Part shown: piece by piece, positions 42,697 to 49,674 of the stretch | Position numbering within the stretch: the first letter of the stretch is position 1 | Layout: each line of letters begins with the position of its first letter | Source: Avidehalobacter sp964569265 | Lineage (GTDB): Bacteria; Bacillota; Dehalobacteriia; UBA4068; UBA4997 | NCBI GenBank assembly: GCA_964569265.1 | Contig: CAZMTO010000002.1 | Span: forward strand, 34,749 to 98,748 | DNA: 64,000 nt | Direction of reading: 5' to 3' | Translations under genes and position numbers: made by a program | The notes under the pieces: generated by a model | Seen by the model: the letters and a program-made list of their open reading frames with translations, nothing else | Databases searched by the model: none | Told to the model about the DNA's origin: nothing

Positions 42697-42996
42697 ATGT
42701 TTAAAATATCTGACCTGCGAGCTAAAGAAATTATAAGTATGGCCGACGGGCGGCGCCTTGGCCCGGTGCGTGATGTAGAGCTGGATATGGCGGCCGGGCG
42801 TGTGGTAGCGCTGGTTTTGCCGGGCAGCAGCAGCCTTTGGGGGGTGTTCAGGCGCAGCACCGAGATTGTTATACCGTGGAGCCGGATAAAAAAGATAGGC
42901 CGTGATGTGGTGCTGGTGGACTACGAGGAGGAGCAGCCGGAGCGCCGAGGTGTAAGCCGCATTTGGGGTGCTGCCGACAAAAATGATGAGGTTTAG
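42697..42996 (+). CDS. ylmC: YlmC/YmxH family PRC-barrel protein
   Basis: The roughly 99-residue single PRC barrel has FKISDLRAKEIISMADGRRL and VRDVELDMAAGRVVALVLPG, with IVIPWSRIKKIGRDVVLVD. The family is sporulation-linked in Clostridia and Bacilli. ATG 42697 has AAGAGGTG at a normal distance. It lies between spoIIR and nrdR. Confidence 0.9.
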   Translation: MFKISDLRAKEIISMADGRRLGPVRDVELDMAAGRVVALVLPGSSSLWGVFRRSTEIVIPWSRIKKIGRDVVLVDYEEEQPERRGVSRIWGAADKNDEV

Positions 42997-43077
42997 CAGG
43001 AGAAACAAAAAAAATGGCGAATAATCCCTAAAACAGATTGCACTGCTATGGGCGGTGCATTTATTGGAGGTTTTGCC

Positions 43078-43548
43078 ATGCGGTGTTCTTTTTGTGGTTA
43101 TGCCGATTCTAAGGTGTTGGATTCTCGCCCGGTGGAGGATGGCCGTTGTATTCGGCGGCGCCGAGAGTGTCAGCAGTGCGGCAAGCGTTTTACTACCTAC
43201 GAGCGGATGGAGGAAATGAGCCTGCTGGTGATAAAGCGTGACGGCAGCCGTGAGCTTTTTGATAAAAACAAGGTTTTAAACGGCGTGGTGCGCGCCTGCG
43301 ATAAACGCCCGGTGCCGGTTAGCGAATTAGAAGCTATGGTGGCCGATATTGAAAAGGAACTGCGAAATTCAATGGCTAAAGAGATACCGGCCAAGCAGAT
43401 AGGCGATATGGTGATGAACCGCCTGCGCCATATTGATGACGTGGCGTATGTGCGTTTTGCCAGTGTGTACCGCAAGTTTGAAGATGTCGAGAATTTTATG
43501 GCGGAAATTCACGAAATGCTGCTGGAAAAGAAGAACAGCAATGACTAA
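43078..43548 (+). CDS. nrdR: Transcriptional repressor NrdR
   Basis: The 156-residue regulator of ribonucleotide reductase genes has a zinc ribbon (MRCSFCGYADSKVLDSRPVE and RRECQQCGKRFTTYERM) followed by an ATP-cone (VIKRDGSRELFDKNKVLNGV). It senses ATP/dATP. The nrdD-nrdG locus lies 0.5 kb away on the opposite strand and is its expected target. Confidence 0.98.
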   Translation: MRCSFCGYADSKVLDSRPVEDGRCIRRRRECQQCGKRFTTYERMEEMSLLVIKRDGSRELFDKNKVLNGVVRACDKRPVPVSELEAMVADIEKELRNSMAKEIPAKQIGDMVMNRLRHIDDVAYVRFASVYRKFEDVENFMAEIHEMLLEKKNSND

Positions 43549-43993
43549 GCCGGGTGCGGTGCTTACGGTAAAGCACTTTAGCGAGCTTAGCCGCGACGAG
43601 CTGTTTGCCCTGTACAGGCTGCGGGTGGCAACCTTTGTGGTGGAGCAAAAGTGCCCTTATCAGGAGGTTGATGAGGCTGATAAAAGCGCGTATCATCTGT
43701 GGTTGGCCGATGCTGACGGCATAATGGCATATGCGCGTGTTTTGCCGGCCGGTGTGGCCGGTGATGATGTGGCCATTGGTCGGGTGCTGGCGGTAAAGCG
43801 GCGCTGCGGGCTGGGCAGCCGAATTGTGGCGGCGGCTGTGGCAGTGGCAAAAAGCCGGCTTTTTGCAGAAAAAATAACGATAGAAGCGCAGGTGTATGCC
43901 CGGCAACTGTATGAAAAGCTGGGTTTTGTGCAGACATCTGCGGAATTTTTGGAGGACGGCATACCGCACATAAAAATGCAGCTAAAATTATAG
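43541..43993 (+). CDS. GNAT acetyltransferase, ElaA-like
   Basis: The roughly 150-residue protein fits the ElaA branch of GNAT: LFALYRLRVATFVVEQKCPY with QEVDEAD near the N-terminus, then IGRVLAVKRRCGLGSRIVAA for acetyl-CoA binding and LYEKLGFV near the end. The substrate is unknown. The ATG overlaps the nrdR stop by 8 nt. Confidence 0.88.
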   Translation: MTKPGAVLTVKHFSELSRDELFALYRLRVATFVVEQKCPYQEVDEADKSAYHLWLADADGIMAYARVLPAGVAGDDVAIGRVLAVKRRCGLGSRIVAAAVAVAKSRLFAEKITIEAQVYARQLYEKLGFVQTSAEFLEDGIPHIKMQLKL

Positions 43994-43996
43994 GCA

Positions 43997-44035
43997 TAAA
44001 AAAACTCCCCGACGGTATCGAGGAGTTTTGTTTTA
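43997..44035. terminator. Bidirectional terminator between GNAT gene and nrdG
   Basis: AAAACTCC/GGAGTTTT plus inner CGA/TCG pairs form the stem. A and T runs flank it on both strands, between converging genes. Confidence 0.88.
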
Positions 44036-44037
44036 TT

Positions 44038-44562
44038 TTAATACCAGCGGTCGGCGGTTTCAATTACCGTCTTTTTTTGCGCCAGAGAAGCCGGCAGGTT
44101 AATTATGCGCTGGTTGTTGCTGCCGCGAAAGTTAAGCTCTAAGTTGCGTTCGGCCATAACAAACGGGCCGTCTATCAAAACGTCTGCCAAATGCAGCAGC
44201 TTAATAACATCAGGGTCGGCCATTTGCAGCAGGGTTTCAAAGGTATAGCCGGTATAAATAGCCAGCTCCAGCCCCAAAGCTTTAACCGCCTGCGCCAGCG
44301 GCAGCAGTGCCGCCGCCTGTATTAAAGGCTCGCCGCCGCTAAAGGTTACACCCTTTAGCAGGGGGTTTTTTTTTATCTCGGCCAGCAGTGTATCGGTTTC
44401 AACCTCTATGCCGCCGGATAAATCCCAGGTTTGCGGGTTATGGCAGCCGGGGCAGTGGTGCGGGCAGCCCTGCGTAAATACGGTGTAGCGTATGCCGGGT
44501 CCGTCGGTTATGCTGTCGTTTACGGTGCCGGCCAAACGAAGCAGCGGTGCATTACAGGCCAT
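44038..44562 (-). CDS. nrdG: Anaerobic ribonucleotide reductase activase NrdG
   Basis: The 174-residue radical-SAM enzyme generates the glycyl radical of class III reductase. The cluster motif is TQGCPHHCPGCHNPQTWDL (CxxxCxxC). SAM-binding GVTFSGGEPLIQA follows. It overlaps the end of the small glycyl-tail gene by 11 nt, so the two are translated together. Confidence 0.96.
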   Translation of the reverse strand: MACNAPLLRLAGTVNDSITDGPGIRYTVFTQGCPHHCPGCHNPQTWDLSGGIEVETDTLLAEIKKNPLLKGVTFSGGEPLIQAAALLPLAQAVKALGLELAIYTGYTFETLLQMADPDVIKLLHLADVLIDGPFVMAERNLELNFRGSNNQRIINLPASLAQKKTVIETADRWY

Positions 44563-44713
44563 GCTTTACGCGGTCCTTTTCTTCAGCACGTTTGGCGTCG
44601 TTAAAACGGTCGAGCGTGCCTACCAGATAACCGGTAATACGGCGGATACGTTCGAAGCCTACGCCTTCACCGATAAGTTCGGGGGTGGTATTTTTTTTGG
44701 TATTGTTAGTCAT
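44552..44713 (-). CDS. Separate glycyl-radical tail of class III ribonucleotide reductase
   Basis: The 53-residue protein corresponds to the extreme C-terminus of ordinary NrdD. Its core FERIRRITGYLVGTLDRFND then AKRAEEKDRVKH matches the end of one-piece enzymes, for example Escherichia coli RRVCGYL, then FNAGKQEEV, then RVKH. The Gly in R-I-T-G-Y-L aligns with the residue that carries the radical. It has its own ribosome site (ACGGAGG, about 10 nt before ATG 44713) and overlaps nrdG. It should dock onto the large NrdD (44930-47260), which lacks this motif, as YfiD/GrcA does with pyruvate formate-lyase. Pairing is inferred. Confidence 0.85.
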   Translation of the reverse strand: MTNNTKKNTTPELIGEGVGFERIRRITGYLVGTLDRFNDAKRAEEKDRVKHGL

Positions 44714-44767
44714 AATGTGTATGCCTCCGTTAAAATGCAGCAATTTAAATTCGTATAGTTTTTATAT

Positions 44768-44926
44768 TGATCAAGGCTGTAGCGGGCAATATCTTTTCCC
44801 ACCCACCACCCTGCGCACCTTGGCAGGCAGCCTTGATCATTGCGAGTATAGGTTTGCTTGATCAAGGCTGTAGCGGGTAATATCTTTTCCCGCTCACCAC
44901 CCTGCGCACCTTGGCAGGCAGCCTTG
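44768..44926 (-). ncRNA. Tandem pair of three-way-junction RNA motifs between nrdD pieces
   Basis: Two copies of a 68-bp sequence (44768-44835 and 44859-44926) differ at 3 positions. Each folds on the minus strand into an outer stem CAAGGCTG/CAGCCTTG (12 bp in copy 1: 44768-44779 with 44828-44839), a hairpin CCTGC/GCAGG with an 8-nt loop, and a hairpin AGCGGG/CCCGCT with loop AAAAGATATT(A/G). Two of the three substitutions lie in the last stem. They turn A-U and C-G into G-U pairs in the minus-strand RNA, but would be A-C mismatches on the plus strand. No known riboswitch or ribozyme was recognised. Confidence 0.7.
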
Positions 44927-44929
44927 CTT

Positions 44930-47260
44930 TTAGCCCAGCTTGTTGGGGTTATGTTCGCGTTCGTGTTCTTCGGCGGTGTCGCCGCAGTAGCCGCAGGTAT
45001 CGGCATTACCGCGGGTGGTGGCTTTTATCCGGCGCAGCTTGTCTGCCGGCACACCTTCACCCTCGCGGCGGCCGCAGCGCGGGCAAACCTCGTTGATGAT
45101 ACCGCTGTAGCCGCAAACCGGGTCGCGGTCTACGGGGTGGTTTATAGAGCCGTAACCGATGCCGACTTCCTTCATAAAGCGTACAACACTTTCAAACGCT
45201 TCAATATTTTTAGCCGTATCGCCGTCTAATTCTACATAAGATATATGACCGGCGTTGGTAAGCTTGTGGTAGGGTGCCTCGATAGAAAGCTTGTCGAAGG
45301 CGCTGATGTTGTAATATACCGGCACATGGAAGCTGTTGGTGTAGTAGTCACGGTCGGTAACGCCGGGTATAATGCCAAACTTCTTTTTATCTATGCGGAT
45401 AAACCGCCCGGAAAGCCCTTCGGCCGGGGTGGCCAGCAGGGTAAAGTTTAAGCCGGTTTCTTCGCTTTTGCGGTCTACATAATCACGCATAAAGCTGATA
45501 ATTTCCAGACCCAGATTGCGTGATTCGGCACTTTCGCCGTGGTGGTGGCCGGTAAGTGCCACCAGAGTTTCGGCCAGACCGATAAAGCCGATGGAAAGCG
45601 TGCCGTTTTTAAGAACCTCGCCTACCTCATCGTCAATGTCCAAATCCTTAGAGCCTAACCATACGCCCTGACCCATTAAAAACGGGAAGTTGCGCACCCT
45701 TTTGTGTGACTGTATCTTAAAGCGGTCTAAAAGCTGGTTGGTTACCAAATCCATTTTGCGCTCTAAATCGTCAAAAAACAGCTCCAGATTATGGTTGGCC
45801 TTTATACCTATGCGCGGCAGGTTTATAGAAGTAAAGCTTAAATTACCGCGGCCAAAGGTGATCTCGTGCGTGGGGTCGTAATGGTTGCCCAAAACACGGG
45901 TGCGGCAGCCCATATAAGACACCTCGGTTTCGGGGTGGCCGGGCTTGTAGTATTGCAGGTTAAACGGTGCATCAATAAACGAAAAATTGGGGAACAGCCG
46001 TTTGGCAGAAACCCGGCAGGCCAGCTTAAACAGATCGTAGTTGGGGTCTTCCGGGTTAAAGTTTACGCCTTCCTTAACCTTAAAAATATGGATGGGGAAG
46101 ATAGGTGTTTCGCCTTGCCCCAGGCCGGCTTCGGTAGCCAGCAGAATATTTTTTATAGCCATACGGCCCTCGGGTGAAACATCGGTGCCGTAGTTGATGG
46201 ACGAAAACGGTGTTTGCGCGCCGGCGCGGCTGTGCATGGTGTTAAGGTTGTGTACCAAAGCCTCCATAGCCTGAAAAGTGTGCTTGTCGGTTTCGGCAAG
46301 GGCGTTGCTGTAGGCAAATTTAATGCAATGCTCAAAAATCTCAGCCGGCAGCTTTTCGGCAAAAGCGGCACGCAGGGCGGTGCAAAATTCGTCCTGCATA
46401 GTGATGGCAGGTGTAAGCCCCTGTTCGGCCAGCGTGTTAAAGATAGCCTTGGTATCATCCTGCTTTAGCTGATAATCCGGGTAAAGCAGCTCGGCTGCCT
46501 TGTGGAAGTTGGAAATATACAGCTTGCGGAAGGTTTTGGCCACGCCGGGCGCCATACAGTAATCAAAGTTGGGTACACTTTGACCGCCATGCTGGTCATT
46601 TTGGTTGGATTGTATGGCTATGCAGGCTAAGGCTGCGTAGCTGGATATATCGTTGGGCTCGCGCAAAAAGCCGTGCCCGGTAGAAAATCCGTCCTTAAAA
46701 AGATCAAGCAGGTTGATTTGACAGCAGGTGGTGGTAAGCGTGTAAAAATCAAAGTCGTGGATGTGGATATCGCCGTCGGTGTGGGCTTTGCACTGCGTGG
46801 GGCTAAGCACGTATTTTTCGTAGTAGTCTTTGGCGCCCTCGCTGCCATATTTAAGCATGGTACCCATAGCGGTATCACCGTCGATATTGGCGTTATCGCG
46901 CTTCATATCCGACAGTATCGAGTCGGTGTTGGTAAGCTCATCGTAGATACGCATAAGCCGGGTGTTCATTTCGCGGCTTTTGGTGCGTTCGGTGCGGTAG
47001 ATTATGTACTTGCGGGCCACAAAAGCATAGCCGTTTTCCATCAGTACGGTTTCTACCGTATCCTGAATATCTTCGATGCCGGGAGCTTCGCCCTTAAAGG
47101 TTTCAGCCAGCTTAGCTTCTACCAGGCCGGCCAGACGCAAACATTCGTCTGTATTGGCGGCGCGCCCGCAAGCTTCCATAGCTTTGCTTATGGCAGTGGC
47201 AATCTTGTTGATGTCATAGGGGGCCAGGCGACCGTCGCGCTTAATAATATTTGTAAACAT
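44930..47260 (-). CDS. nrdD: Anaerobic ribonucleoside-triphosphate reductase NrdD, large piece
   Basis: The 776-residue catalytic subunit begins with an ATP-cone (IIKRDGRLAPYDINKIATAI, about 1-95) that senses ATP/dATP. The class III barrel follows (ITMQDEFCTALRAAF, THEITFGRGNLSFTSINLPR, SIGFIGLAETLVALTGHHHG). It then has GIGYGSINHPVDRDPVCGYS and EVCPRCG with the zinc cysteines. After DKLRRI, where one-piece enzymes read (V/I)(C/T)GYL, it reads KATTRGNADTCGYCGDTAEE and stops, so the glycyl-radical site is missing. The ribosome site GAGGAGG is at 47268-47274. The leader carries a repeat array. Confidence 0.93.
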   Translation of the reverse strand: MFTNIIKRDGRLAPYDINKIATAISKAMEACGRAANTDECLRLAGLVEAKLAETFKGEAPGIEDIQDTVETVLMENGYAFVARKYIIYRTERTKSREMNTRLMRIYDELTNTDSILSDMKRDNANIDGDTAMGTMLKYGSEGAKDYYEKYVLSPTQCKAHTDGDIHIHDFDFYTLTTTCCQINLLDLFKDGFSTGHGFLREPNDISSYAALACIAIQSNQNDQHGGQSVPNFDYCMAPGVAKTFRKLYISNFHKAAELLYPDYQLKQDDTKAIFNTLAEQGLTPAITMQDEFCTALRAAFAEKLPAEIFEHCIKFAYSNALAETDKHTFQAMEALVHNLNTMHSRAGAQTPFSSINYGTDVSPEGRMAIKNILLATEAGLGQGETPIFPIHIFKVKEGVNFNPEDPNYDLFKLACRVSAKRLFPNFSFIDAPFNLQYYKPGHPETEVSYMGCRTRVLGNHYDPTHEITFGRGNLSFTSINLPRIGIKANHNLELFFDDLERKMDLVTNQLLDRFKIQSHKRVRNFPFLMGQGVWLGSKDLDIDDEVGEVLKNGTLSIGFIGLAETLVALTGHHHGESAESRNLGLEIISFMRDYVDRKSEETGLNFTLLATPAEGLSGRFIRIDKKKFGIIPGVTDRDYYTNSFHVPVYYNISAFDKLSIEAPYHKLTNAGHISYVELDGDTAKNIEAFESVVRFMKEVGIGYGSINHPVDRDPVCGYSGIINEVCPRCGRREGEGVPADKLRRIKATTRGNADTCGYCGDTAEEHEREHNPNKLG

Positions 47261-47273
47261 TGATATTCCTCCT

Positions 47274-47663
47274 CAGGATCGCAATAGCGGCACATCTGCT
47301 GTGTCGTGAACTGGTTTTGCTCGCGACGCGCACTATAAGTGCAGCTTGCTCGTCAAAACCAATTCACTTCTTGCATCTGTACCACTCTTGCGACCCTGTT
47401 ATTGAAATTGCAATAGCGGCACATCTGCTGTGTCATATAATTTCTCGCTTGTCGGCGTACTTCAGTACGCCTCTGTCGACTCGAAATTCTATTCCTTGCA
47501 TCTGTACCACTCTTGCGATCCTGTTATTGAAATTGCAATAGCGGCACATCTGCTGTGTTATATAATTTCTCGCATCTGTACAACTTTTGCAATTCTTTGA
47601 CGTGGCTATATATTATTTAAAAAGCCGCGCCGCTTGAAATTGCAATAGCGGCACATCTGCTGT
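47274..47663 (-). repeat. Array of hairpin repeat elements in the nrdD leader
   Basis: Unit 1 (47274-47398), unit 2 (47410-47523), a shortened unit 3 (47535-47590) and a left end (47642-47663) all carry GCAATAGCGGCACATCTGC. Units 1 and 2 end in the imperfect inverse GCATCTGTACCACTCTTGC. In unit 1 the ends extend to 26 bp (20 of 26 matching). The interiors differ but each is itself a long inverted repeat: GTGAACTGGTTTTG/CAAAACCAATTCAC in unit 1, AATTTC/GAAATT and GGCGTAC/GTACGCC in unit 2. Units are joined by TTATTGAAATT. No protein explains the region. Confidence 0.85.
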
Positions 47664-47818
47664 AATCCGTTACAACACAAAGCCTATGCCTGCATTACTT
47701 ACCTGTACTGCAAAATAGAACCGAAAAATGCCATAAAATCAGCCAACCCCAGCTAAACTGCGAGTTGGCGTACCAAACAGCTAAGCATATATTTGGTGTA
47801 CTTGTTGTCGGTATTGTT

Positions 47819-47847
47819 ATTATCGCATACAAAATGTGGTATGTCAA
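47819..47847 (-). promoter_or_regulatory. Probable promoter of nrdD
   Basis: On the minus strand TTGACA (47842-47847), a 17-bp spacer and GATAAT (47819-47824). The start of transcription would be near 47812, giving nrdD a leader of about 550 nt that contains the hairpin array. Confidence 0.75.
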
Positions 47848-47928
47848 TAGGCGCGTGTATAAATTTGCCTGCATTTTACAAACACCGAAAATTTTTGGGT
47901 GTGCGGCAAAATAGTTGTTCAAAATAAT

Positions 47929-47957
47929 TTGCAAACGGCGGGGCTTTATGGTACAAT
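47929..47957 (+). promoter_or_regulatory. Possible promoter of yggS-sepF-yggT
   Basis: TTGCAA (47929-47934), a 17-bp spacer and TACAAT (47952-47957), which overlaps a TATAAT (47957-47962). It lies 34 bp before yggS. Confidence 0.6.
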
Positions 47958-47990
47958 ATAATATCGGTTTTGTATAAAGGGGGCCGGCTT

Positions 47991-48701
47991 ATGGCAGATA
48001 ACACATATATGGCACAAAATCTGGCCGAAATTAAAGCGGTTATAGCAGCAGCAAAAGCGGCGCCCAACGCTGCGCCGGCGGTAAAGCTGCTGGCGGTATC
48101 CAAGCACAACCCGGCCGAAGCGGCGGCGGCCTGCTGGCGTTTGGGGGTAGATGCTCTGGCGGAAAACCGTGTGCAGGAACTGCTGCCCAAGCAGGATGCC
48201 CTGCCGCCTGACGTTAAATGGCATTTGATAGGCCATTTGCAGACTAACAAGGTGCGGCAGGTAATTGGCAGGGTGCAGATGATTCATTCTCTGGAAAGCA
48301 CGCGCCTGGCCGACGAGATAGAAAAGCGCGCGGCGGCAGCCAACCTTTTGGTACCCTGCCTGATAGAGGTAAATATGGCCGGAGAAGACAGTAAGTTTGG
48401 CATTGCCCCGGCCGAAGCTGCCGATTTTGTGGACTACCTTGCCGACAAGCAGCATATTGCCGTTTGCGGGCTTATGACGGTGGCACCGGATGTACCGGCG
48501 GAAGAAACCCGCCCGGTTTTTGCGGCAATGCGTGTTTTGCGTGATGATTTGCGTAAAAAATATGAAAAATTTACGGATGCCCGCCTGAATTTGCAGGAAC
48601 TTTCTATGGGGATGTCTAATGATTATAGGATAGCTGTAGAAGAAGGTGCCACTATGGTGCGTATTGGTTCGCTTATTTTTGGACAGCGCATATACCGTTA
48701 G
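47991..48701 (+). CDS. yggS: PLP homeostasis protein YggS/YlmE
   Basis: The roughly 236-residue PLP-binding TIM-barrel protein handles free pyridoxal phosphate. The lysine lies in VKLLAVSKHNP, then ALAENRVQELLPKQ, WHLIGHLQTNKVR, IHSLESTRLADEI and LSMGMSNDYRIAVEEGATMV with the signature end. It has AAAGGGGG before ATG 47991. It is first of the ylmE-F-G set. Confidence 0.96.
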   Translation: MADNTYMAQNLAEIKAVIAAAKAAPNAAPAVKLLAVSKHNPAEAAAACWRLGVDALAENRVQELLPKQDALPPDVKWHLIGHLQTNKVRQVIGRVQMIHSLESTRLADEIEKRAAAANLLVPCLIEVNMAGEDSKFGIAPAEAADFVDYLADKQHIAVCGLMTVAPDVPAEETRPVFAAMRVLRDDLRKKYEKFTDARLNLQELSMGMSNDYRIAVEEGATMVRIGSLIFGQRIYR

Positions 48702-48826
48702 TGCCCTGCATAATTAAAGCTTTAAATTTTTAATTAAGATAATAAACTACTGAACACTTGTGGGCAGCCCTTTATGGCTGCAAAACGCCGGTTGTTGCCG
48801 GCTGCTTTTTAAGGAGGTTTTGTGAT

Positions 48827-49318
48827 ATGTCAGGAGTATGGAATAAGGTTACCAGTGTGTTTTTTCAGGAAGAAGACGATGAAGCCTTAAAGCCGGAGGA
48901 AATGGACCAGATAGCCGCTACCGCAGAAAAGGATGTTTGGCAGGAGCCCGACCCGAAAAAGGCGCGTCGCAACCAGATAATGGCGATACCGGGCAATGCC
49001 ACACCTAAAAAATCCTGTGAAATGGTGCTGATACGGGCCAGAGAATATGACGATTTGAAAAACATTGCACAAAATATTAAAGAACAAAAGGTGGCTATTG
49101 TTAATTTTGAGGAATTGGACAAGGCAACCGCGCAGCGTATGGTAGACTTTTTGTCGGGGGCGGTGTACGCCTTAGACGGTAAAACGCAAAAGGTAAGTGC
49201 TTCCACATTTTTGTTCAGCTCCAGCCAGGTAGATTTGGCCGGGCAGATAGTTGAACAGGATGTTCAGGCTTTTGCCGAAGGTGTTGACGACAGCGCGATG
49301 CCTGTTTGGCGCCGATAA
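48827..49318 (+). CDS. sepF: Cell division protein SepF
   Basis: The 163-residue FtsZ-binding protein has an amphipathic N-terminal segment (VWNKVTSVFF) for membrane binding, an acidic linker and the SepF core (about 65-155): RAREYDDLKNIAQNIKEQKV, ATAQRMVDFLSGAVYALDGK and STFLFSSSQVDL. It has AAGGAGG upstream. It sits between yggS and yggT, as in Bacillus (ylmF). Confidence 0.95.
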   Translation: MSGVWNKVTSVFFQEEDDEALKPEEMDQIAATAEKDVWQEPDPKKARRNQIMAIPGNATPKKSCEMVLIRAREYDDLKNIAQNIKEQKVAIVNFEELDKATAQRMVDFLSGAVYALDGKTQKVSASTFLFSSSQVDLAGQIVEQDVQAFAEGVDDSAMPVWRR

Positions 49319-49330
49319 ACGGTGATTGTT

Positions 49331-49597
49331 ATGCAGTTTGTATATAATTTTGTGCATTTTGCCTTTGAAATTTACTATTTTATGGTGTTGGCCAACATAT
49401 TACTTTCTTGGTTCAGGCCAATGCGCGGCAATGCCATAACTGTATTTATTTACGAAATGACAGAGCCGTTTTTGCGGATATTCCGCCGAATATTGCCGCC
49501 TTCTCGGATGGGTTTGGATTTTTCTCCGATATTGGCAATATTTGCGCTGTATATTATAGAATCGCTGGTGTATCGGGTTTTGGCGATAATTCTTTAG
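49331..49597 (+). CDS. yggT: YggT family membrane protein (YlmG)
   Basis: The 88-residue protein has two membrane helices (about 8-28 and 66-86). Between them is the family motif SWFRPMRGN with MTEPFLRIFRRILPP and LDFSPILAIFALYIIESL. It is linked to cell division and envelope biogenesis. An in-frame GTG at 49322 is possible. A short inverted repeat (TAGGTCGG/CCGGCCTA) follows the stop but lacks a T run. Confidence 0.93.
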   Translation: MQFVYNFVHFAFEIYYFMVLANILLSWFRPMRGNAITVFIYEMTEPFLRIFRRILPPSRMGLDFSPILAIFALYIIESLVYRVLAIIL

Positions 49598-49674
49598 GTC
49601 GGTATTATGTACCGGCCTAATTGTGCGCTTAAACATCGGTATAAGCTACATCTAAGTTTAAGGAGAGTTTGACT

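Noticed and set aside
44710..45006. Short minus-strand frame reading through the tandem RNA repeats
   Set aside because: It is in a different frame from nrdD. The repeats' changes fit RNA pairing, and the product resembles no protein.
47260..47541. Plus-strand frame of 93 codons in the hairpin array
   Set aside because: It only translates the repeats and has no ribosome site or protein similarity.
47274..47663. CRISPR array
   Set aside because: The spacing is irregular (about 107-129 bp), the units have inverted ends and self-complementary interiors, and no cas genes are present.
47784..47799. Possible NrdR box upstream of nrdD
   Set aside because: Only about 11 of 16 positions fit the consensus as remembered, and no second box at the usual distance is seen.
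49598..49674. T-box leader before ileS
   Set aside because: Only 77 bp are available, and no T-box sequence or terminator is present.
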